This document shows positions 6,527 to 10,941 of a stretch of DNA of 10,941 nt, one piece after another. The DNA comes from Gemmatimonadota bacterium (lineage in GTDB: Bacteria > GCA-2686955). Under the pieces are notes generated by a model that did no database searches, was not told where the DNA came from, and saw nothing but the letters and a program-made list of their open reading frames with translations. Position 1 is the stretch's first letter. The number at the start of each line of letters is the position of its first letter. The stretch lies in contig JALXCG010000793.1 in assembly GCA_026991065.1 (NCBI GenBank), positions 1 through 10,941 of the forward strand, read 5' to 3'. The position numbers and the translations under genes are program-made.

Positions 6527-6556
6527 TTGCTGCAAGGGGGAGGAGGGCGCTATGAT
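6527..6556 (+). promoter_or_regulatory. Candidate sigma70-type promoter for the truA operon
   Basis: TTGCTG (6527-6532) and TATGAT (6551-6556) are separated by 18 bases in the 97-base divergent gap between plsC and truA. Transcription from here would start near 6563 and give an approximately 35-base leader before truA. It conflicts with the alternative reading in which the polypurine run 6535-6547 is a ribosome-binding site for a leader ORF at 6552; both cannot be used on the same transcript. Confidence 0.35.
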
Positions 6557-6593
6557 CTCTTTTTCTGACGCAGAGCAAATCCACAATTGGTGA
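6552..6593 (+). CDS. Possible 13-residue leader ORF before truA
   Basis: ATG 6552 opens MISFSDAEQIHNW and stops at TGA 6591-6593, 4 bases before the truA ATG (6598). It is preceded by a perfect AGGAGG (6541-6546) at 5-base spacing, within a longer GGGGGAGGAGGG run. That is the best Shine-Dalgarno match I noticed in the window, whereas truA has only a weak GGTGA (6589-6593). This arrangement would suit translational coupling or reinitiation into truA. The peptide has no recognisable family and no run of one amino acid's codons, so no attenuation mechanism is suggested. It may be chance in a GC-rich polypurine stretch. Confidence 0.3.
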   Translation: MISFSDAEQIHNW

Positions 6594-6597
6594 CTTG

Positions 6598-7410
6598 ATG
6601 TCCACGTTGCGCATGTCCCTTGAATATGACGGGGGCGCATTTCATGGCTGGCAGCGCCAGCCCGACCAACGCACGGTTCAGGGCGAGGTAGAGAGAGCGC
6701 TGGCGCTTGCTTGCCGACAACCGATCGCGGTAACAGCGGCCGGCCGCACCGACGCCGGGGTGCATGCAGCCGGTCAGGTAATCAGTTTCAACGTTGAGGC
6801 CGCGGAGGGGGACCTTGCCGGATACGCACGGCATTTGCACTACCGCGTGAACCGGATTCTGCCGGAGGATGTTGCGGTGCTCGATGCCGCTCCGGCAACC
6901 GACGGTTTCAATGCCCGCTTCGATGCTCTTCGACGCGCCTACCGCTATCGCATCCACTTTCGTCGGCGTCCGCTGGGCCGCTCTCAGGCGTGGCTGGTTC
7001 GTCACTCCCTCAGTTGGGAGAGCATGAAAGCCGCGATCGAGTGCGTCCGCCGCCACGAGGACTTTCGCGCATTCACCCGGAAAGAACTCGATCTCCCCAG
7101 TTATGTGGTGGCGATCGAGAAACTGGATCTGATCAAAACCGAGGACGGTCTTGATGTGCACATTGAGGCGCGCCGTTTTCTGCATAATTTTGTTCGCATT
7201 CTGGTGGGCACATTGATCGATGTCGGACGCGGGAGGCTTACTCCCGAAGATGTGGATCGGGCTCTCGCGAGTCGTGATCGATGCCTCGCCGGACCCACTG
7301 CGCCGCCCCATGGCCTCTGCCTTGAGCGGGTGGACTATCCTCCGGAGAGCCTTGCGCACTCGAATCCAGACGCGCGGGAAGTGGGCGTCTCTACAAAAGG
7401 AAACGACTGA
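6598..7410 (+). CDS. truA: tRNA pseudouridine(38-40) synthase TruA
   Basis: TruA isomerises uridines 38-40 in the anticodon arm of many tRNAs. The 270-residue product starts [20 protein letters not shown], the family's first strand (EYDG..F.GWQ.Q). It carries the catalytic Asp in [11 protein letters not shown] (about residues 47-57) and the conserved [17 protein letters not shown] (105-121). Near the end are [20 protein letters not shown] (195-214) and [14 protein letters not shown] (238-251), as expected. The length matches E. coli TruA (270). ATG 6598 is preferred over TTG 6595; an in-frame ATG at 6613 would cut the first strand. The stop TGA shares its last base with the next start (TGATG), so truA and the transaldolase are coupled. 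It is the first clear gene of the five-gene plus-strand run to the window end. Confidence 0.97.
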   Translation: MSTLRMSLEYDGGAFHGWQRQPDQRTVQGEVERALALACRQPIAVTAAGRTDAGVHAAGQVISFNVEAAEGDLAGYARHLHYRVNRILPEDVAVLDAAPATDGFNARFDALRRAYRYRIHFRRRPLGRSQAWLVRHSLSWESMKAAIECVRRHEDFRAFTRKELDLPSYVVAIEKLDLIKTEDGLDVHIEARRFLHNFVRILVGTLIDVGRGRLTPEDVDRALASRDRCLAGPTAPPHGLCLERVDYPPESLAHSNPDAREVGVSTKGND

Positions 7411-8069
7411 TGAAGCTATTTATCGATACGGCAAACACCGAAGAGATCAGGGCCGCGGCGGCACTTGGCCTTCTTGACGGGGTAACCACCAACCCCTCCC
7501 TCCTGGCCAAAGAGATTGAGCGCCGCGGGCGCGGGCGCCAGGAAGAGATTTTCGCCGAGATCTGCGAAATTGTTCCCGGCCCGGTGTCGGCCGAAGTTCT
7601 GGCGGCGGACTACGAGGGAATGGTCCGTGAAGGCCGGGAGATTGCCGGGATCGCCTCCAATGTGGTGGTCAAGTGCCCGCTGACGGAAGCGGGGCTGAGG
7701 GCGACACGCACTCTTTCAGAAGAGGATATTGCGGTCAACGTGACGTTGATCTTTCAGCCCATTCAGGCACTTCTGGCGGCCAAGGCGGGAGCCGCTTTCG
7801 TCTCTCCATTCGTGGGCCGTCTCGACGATATCTCCGCCCCCGGAATGAGCATGGTGGCCGACATCGTGGAGGTTTTTGGTAACTACTCGTTCGCCACCGA
7901 AGTGCTGGTGGCTTCGGTGCGCAACCCGGTACATGTTCTGGATGCCGCCCGTCTCGGTGCGGATGTTGCAACCATCCCGTATGGCGTGATCAAGCAACTT
8001 TTGCATCACCCGCTTACCACGATCGGAATTGAACGCTTCACTGCTGATGCCAAGAAATACACGGGGTGA
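7410..8069 (+). CDS. tal: Small (subfamily 3B) transaldolase
   Basis: This 219-residue TIM-barrel protein belongs to the short transaldolase/fructose-6-phosphate aldolase group. Transaldolase moves a dihydroxyacetone unit between sugar phosphates in the pentose phosphate pathway. It opens [14 protein letters not shown] and has [12 protein letters not shown] (24-35), VSAEVL (59-64), the Schiff-base Lys in [12 protein letters not shown] (K88, E. coli FsaA K85), [14 protein letters not shown] (115-128) and [11 protein letters not shown] (131-141). Two positions separate the activities: transaldolases have Glu and Phe where FsaA has Gln59 and Tyr131. This protein has Glu62 and Phe134, so transaldolase is the better call. 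FQPIQA differs slightly from the FxANQA seen in B. subtilis YwjH. AAAAGG at 7395-7400 precedes ATG 7410 by 9 bases. It overlaps truA by one base, and degP follows after 3 bases. Confidence 0.93.
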   Translation: MKLFIDTANTEEIRAAAALGLLDGVTTNPSLLAKEIERRGRGRQEEIFAEICEIVPGPVSAEVLAADYEGMVREGREIAGIASNVVVKCPLTEAGLRATRTLSEEDIAVNVTLIFQPIQALLAAKAGAAFVSPFVGRLDDISAPGMSMVADIVEVFGNYSFATEVLVASVRNPVHVLDAARLGADVATIPYGVIKQLLHHPLTTIGIERFTADAKKYTG

Positions 8070-8072
8070 ACC

Positions 8073-9506
8073 ATGCGCATTGTCCTACTGACCGGAACTG
8101 CACTGATGGCAGCGGTGGCGGGGTTTGCGGCCATCGATTTTTCCATGGCGGCGGGGCCGTCCAACGCGGCCGCAGAATCAACGGTCGATTCGCGGAGCAA
8201 TGCGATTGTGATTGCCGCGGCCCGGGTTGGTCCCTCCGTGGTGGCCGTTCACACCTATGCCACTCAGGTTGTGGCGGAACCCGCTTCAGGGCCCTTCAAT
8301 GACCCATTCTTCCGCGGCTTTTTCGCGCCGCGCTACTATGAGAGGCCGGTGACGGGTCTGGGTAGCGGGGTCATCATCGATTCCCGTGGCTATGTGGTGA
8401 CCAATGATCATGTGGTTCAAGGAGCGCAGCGGATCCAATTGAGTTTTTCCGATGGCCGGGAGTTTCCCGCGCAGTTGGTCGGGACCGATCCGGCGAATGA
8501 TCTTGCTCTGTTGCGGATCGATGATCCTCCGGCTGATCTCCCGTACGCCACATTGGGCAATTCCGACGATCTTCTTATCGGCGAGTGGGCGATTGCGATT
8601 GGCAATCCGTTTGGTGATCTGATTGATGATCCCGAGCCGACCGTGACCGCCGGTGTGATCAGTGCCATGCACCGCGCGGTCAAGAGCAGCGCCAATGCGG
8701 ATCGCGTTTACCGCGACATGATCCAAACCGATGCGGCGATCAACCCCGGAAACTCAGGTGGTGCACTGGTTAACGAGGCCGGGGAAGTGATCGGTATCAA
8801 CACGTTCATTTTCTCCAATAGCGGCGGCTCCATGGGGATCGGTTTCGCGATTCCCGCCAACCGGGTGCGCAAGGCGATTCGCGATCTTGCGGAGTATGGC
8901 GAGGTTCGGCAGGTGTGGATGGGGGTCAAGGTGCAACCGTTGACGGAGGACTTGAGAAACGCTCTTGGCCTCACCGCTGACCAGGGTGTGTTGATCGCCG
9001 CGATCGAAGCCGATTCGCCGGCTCGTGAGGCCGGACTGCGAGAAGGAGATCTTGTTCTAAGCATCAACGGCGCACCCATTCGGACCGTGCTCGATTTCGA
9101 GTTGGCGCTTGCGCAGGCGGTGGTGGGCGACACCATGGAGATGGTCTGTCAGCGTCGCGGGAAAACCCTGCGCAAGAGAGTTGAACTGCGTGAGCGTCCG
9201 GCCGAACTGGATGAGGTCAACATCCCCGCGCTGGGGATGAAAGGGATGGCTTTGACACCCACGCTTGCTCGTCGCTACCGGGTGAAGTCGAGAAGTGGCG
9301 TGTTGATCACTGCGCTCACCGATGATGGGCCGTTGGCGCGCGCCGACGTCCGCGTTGGTGATGTCATCCTCGCCTTTGGGCGCTGGGAGGTGGAATCGGC
9401 GGAAGACCTGGCGTATCTGGTTGACCAGGTGCGTCCCGGAACCCGGATTCTGGTCGCCCTGGAACGCCAGGGGCAGGTGTACCATCGTCATTTCGCGGTG
9501 CGCTGA
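8073..9506 (+). CDS. degP: Periplasmic HtrA/DegP-family serine protease with two PDZ domains
   Basis: HtrA proteases degrade or hold misfolded envelope proteins. The 477-residue precursor starts with a Sec signal peptide (MRIVLLTGTALMAAVAGFAA, with cleavage likely before residue 35). A trypsin-like domain follows with the full triad: His113 in VVTNDHVV, Asp143 in PANDLALLRI and Ser228 in NPGNSGGAL. Nearby are GLGSGVIID (95-103), AIGNPFG (175-181) and GIGFAIPAN (255-263). The first PDZ domain spans about 282-372 (WMGVKVQPL, GLREGDLVLSINGAPI) and the second about 385-475 (SGVLITALTDDGPLARADVRVGDVIL). Length and two PDZ domains match DegP/DegQ/MucD rather than the single-PDZ DegS. No CxxC pair or lipobox is seen. 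GGGGTGA (8063-8069) is its probable ribosome site. purB follows after 14 bases, so it is probably expressed with housekeeping genes; I see no separate stress promoter in the 3-base gap. Confidence 0.96.
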   Translation: MRIVLLTGTALMAAVAGFAAIDFSMAAGPSNAAAESTVDSRSNAIVIAAARVGPSVVAVHTYATQVVAEPASGPFNDPFFRGFFAPRYYERPVTGLGSGVIIDSRGYVVTNDHVVQGAQRIQLSFSDGREFPAQLVGTDPANDLALLRIDDPPADLPYATLGNSDDLLIGEWAIAIGNPFGDLIDDPEPTVTAGVISAMHRAVKSSANADRVYRDMIQTDAAINPGNSGGALVNEAGEVIGINTFIFSNSGGSMGIGFAIPANRVRKAIRDLAEYGEVRQVWMGVKVQPLTEDLRNALGLTADQGVLIAAIEADSPAREAGLREGDLVLSINGAPIRTVLDFELALAQAVVGDTMEMVCQRRGKTLRKRVELRERPAELDEVNIPALGMKGMALTPTLARRYRVKSRSGVLITALTDDGPLARADVRVGDVILAFGRWEVESAEDLAYLVDQVRPGTRILVALERQGQVYHRHFAVR

Positions 9507-9520
9507 AAGGGGATACGGTC

Positions 9521-10831
9521 ATGATTGAGCGCTATACAACGCCGGAGATGAAACAGATCTGGAGTGATGAGAATCGCTTTGCGATCTGGCTGGAGGTGGA
9601 GACCACGGCGCTTGAAGTGATGGCGGACCTCGGCCTCGCGCCGCGTGAGTCGGCAACGGCGGTGCGCGAACGAGGCGCGTTCGACTGCGCCCGGATCCAC
9701 GAGATCGAAGCCGAGGTGGACCACGATGTGATCGCTTTTCTTACCTGTGTCGCGGAGTATGTGGGGCCGGAGGCAGGCTATCTGCATCGTGGAATGACCT
9801 CGTCCGATCTGCTGGATACCTCTCTGGCCCTACAGCTTCGGGCGGCCGGTGAAGCGGTGCTGAACGCGCTTGAATCGCTCCACGCCGCGATTGGTCGACT
9901 GGCGTTGCGCACCCGCGATCTGCCGGCGATCGGGCGCAGCCACGGTGTGCACGCGGAGCCGATCACCCTGGGGTTGAAGTTCGCATCGTGGTATGCGGAA
10001 CTCGGACGCGGCATCGAGCGGTTCCGCCGCGAGGTCGATGAGATCTCCACCGGCAAGATCTCCGGCGCGGTCGGCACGTTTGCTCACCTGCCGCCGGCGG
10101 TGGAAGCGGAAGTCTGCGCTCGTCTCGGGTTGCGTCCGGATCCGGTTTCGACCCAGATCGTGGCCCGTGACCGCCACGCGGGGTATCTGGCGGCGCTGGC
10201 GATTCTCGGTTCCAGCATGGACCGCTTCGCCACCGAGATCCGGCATCTCGCACGCACTGAAGTGGGCGAGGTGGAGGAGCCGTTCGGGAAGAAGCAGAAG
10301 GGCTCCTCGGCGATGCCGCACAAACGCAATCCCATCACCTGTGAGCGAGTGAGCGGCATGGCTCGTTTGCTGCGTGGGAACCTGGTGGTGGCGTTGGAGA
10401 ATATTCCGCTCTGGCATGAGCGGGACATCAGCCACTCTTCGGCCGAGCGCGTCATCCTGCCGGACTCCACCAATCTCGTCCACTACATGGCCCAGCGTCT
10501 GCAGAGGGTGGTCGACGGACTGCGGGTTTTTCCCGAGAACGCACGCCGCAACCTGGATCTCTCGGCGGGCTTGATTGCGTCGCAGGCGTTCCTGCTTGCC
10601 CTGGTAGATCGGGGCCTTACCCGCGAAGAAGCCTACCGCCTGGTGCAAGCGGTAGCGATGGAAGCGCGTGAAGCGGGGCGCCCCTTCCAGGAAGTCGCCC
10701 TGGCTTCAACCGCCCTGCGGAGCCACCTCAGCAGCGCGGAGATGGAGGAACTGGCTTCGCTCGATCGCCATTTCCGCCACGTTGACACCATCTTTGCGCG
10801 GGTGGGGCTGAAGGCTGGGGAGACGCCGTGA
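9521..10831 (+). CDS. purB: Adenylosuccinate lyase
   Basis: PurB catalyses two fumarate-releasing steps: SAICAR to AICAR in the purine pathway and adenylosuccinate to AMP. The 436-residue protein is of the short B. subtilis/T. maritima type. Active-site pieces are all present: EVDHDV (H68), GMTSSDLLDT (91-100), the general-acid His in GRSHGVHAEP (H141) and the superfamily signature GSSAMPHKRNPI (261-272) with the catalytic Ser on the flexible loop. ERDISHSSAER (310-320) is also typical. AAAGGGGA (9506-9513) precedes ATG 9521 by 7 bases, an excellent start. The stop overlaps the next gene (GTGA at 10828-10831). Together with purD and purE at the other end of the window it makes three purine genes within 11 kb, but on separate transcription units. 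Confidence 0.98.
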   Translation: MIERYTTPEMKQIWSDENRFAIWLEVETTALEVMADLGLAPRESATAVRERGAFDCARIHEIEAEVDHDVIAFLTCVAEYVGPEAGYLHRGMTSSDLLDTSLALQLRAAGEAVLNALESLHAAIGRLALRTRDLPAIGRSHGVHAEPITLGLKFASWYAELGRGIERFRREVDEISTGKISGAVGTFAHLPPAVEAEVCARLGLRPDPVSTQIVARDRHAGYLAALAILGSSMDRFATEIRHLARTEVGEVEEPFGKKQKGSSAMPHKRNPITCERVSGMARLLRGNLVVALENIPLWHERDISHSSAERVILPDSTNLVHYMAQRLQRVVDGLRVFPENARRNLDLSAGLIASQAFLLALVDRGLTREEAYRLVQAVAMEAREAGRPFQEVALASTALRSHLSSAEMEELASLDRHFRHVDTIFARVGLKAGETP

Positions 10832-10941
10832 CTTTTTTCGCTCGACCACTTTCGACGCTCGCAGCGCTCCTCCTGTCCTGGAGCGTCTGGGGGACGCCGG
10901 GCGGCGCCACCGCGGCGCTGAACCCTCCCGCTGCGCAATCG
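10828..10941 (+). CDS. Exported protein of unknown function, N-terminal fragment
   Basis: GTG 10828 lies inside the purB stop (GTGA), with GGGGAG (10817-10822) 5 bases upstream. The frame is open to the window end (38 codons). It reads MTFFARPLSTLAALLLSWSV and then a Gly/Ala/Pro-rich stretch ending near NPPAAQS. Positive, hydrophobic and small-residue segments in that order make a convincing Sec signal peptide, with cleavage likely after GGATA. Too little of the mature protein is present to name a family. The tight junction makes it the fifth clear gene of the truA run. Confidence 0.65.
   Translation, partial: MTFFARPLSTLAALLLSWSVWGTPGGATAALNPPAAQS

Noticed and set aside
6498-6614. Longer PlsC start at ATG 6612-6614
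   Set aside because: The extra 38 residues are polar, unlike the family's N-terminal helix, and would overlap the truA start. The 236-residue form has the normal length.
6550-7359. Long minus-strand ORF (269 codons) across truA
   Set aside because: It is the mirror of truA, whose protein is unmistakable; the antisense product is rich in Arg, His and Gln and has no recognisable motif. Long antisense frames are expected in GC-rich genes.
9830-10648. Minus-strand ORF of 272 codons across purB
   Set aside because: Antisense shadow of a fully intact adenylosuccinate lyase, with low-complexity composition and no family resemblance.
1-10941. Defence system, mobile element, CRISPR array, tRNA or riboswitch
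   Set aside because: I looked on both strands for direct-repeat arrays, tRNA-like TTC arms, transposase motifs and long structured leaders; none were convincing. Gaps are short and the genes are housekeeping or envelope genes.

Overview
This is a compact, gene-dense bacterial chromosome segment: about 95% of it is coding and no gap exceeds 140 bases. The organism is a diderm. It encodes apolipoprotein N-acyltransferase (Lnt), a periplasmic HtrA/DegP protease, exported proteins with Sec-type signal peptides, and a phosphoglycosyl transferase of the kind that starts envelope glycans. The DNA is GC-rich, and the gene order does not match a model proteobacterium I know. A secreted choice-of-anchor-type beta-sandwich protein next to housekeeping genes would fit an FCB-related or other candidate phylum, but that placement is a low-confidence inference. 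I see no tRNA, rRNA, CRISPR array, insertion sequence, phage gene or attachment site.

Layout. (1) Bases 1-1395, plus strand: the 3' end of purD, then purE, then a secreted beta-sandwich protein of unknown function. Each junction is a 4-base stop/start overlap. (2) Bases 1482-4716, plus strand: a bacterial sugar transferase, lnt and era, again joined by 4-base overlaps. (3) Bases 4694-6500, minus strand: a plsC-type lysophosphatidate acyltransferase, then an NAD-dependent sugar-nucleotide epimerase/dehydratase whose 3' end overlaps that of era tail to tail. (4) Bases 6552-10941, plus strand: a possible 13-codon leader ORF, truA, a small transaldolase, an htrA/degP protease, purB and the start of another exported protein, all closely packed.

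The genes fall into four themes. Purine biosynthesis is represented by purD, purE and purB. Envelope construction is represented by the sugar transferase, Lnt, PlsC, the epimerase, DegP and two exported proteins. RNA and ribosome maturation is represented by era and truA. Central carbon metabolism is represented by the transaldolase. All core enzymes appear intact, with their catalytic residues visible.

Most notable points: lnt has no ATG, GTG or TTG compatible with a full-length protein and appears to start at a CTG inside a CTGA overlap, a fourth variant of the NTGA junction used across this window; PurE is class I overall but has Ala where the highly conserved His of the GGAAHLPG motif should be; a short ORF with a perfect AGGAGG sits directly before truA, which has only a weak ribosome-binding site of its own; and a secreted protein is translationally coupled to purE through a TTG start. 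I found no clearly new multi-gene system; most of the window is ordinary housekeeping.
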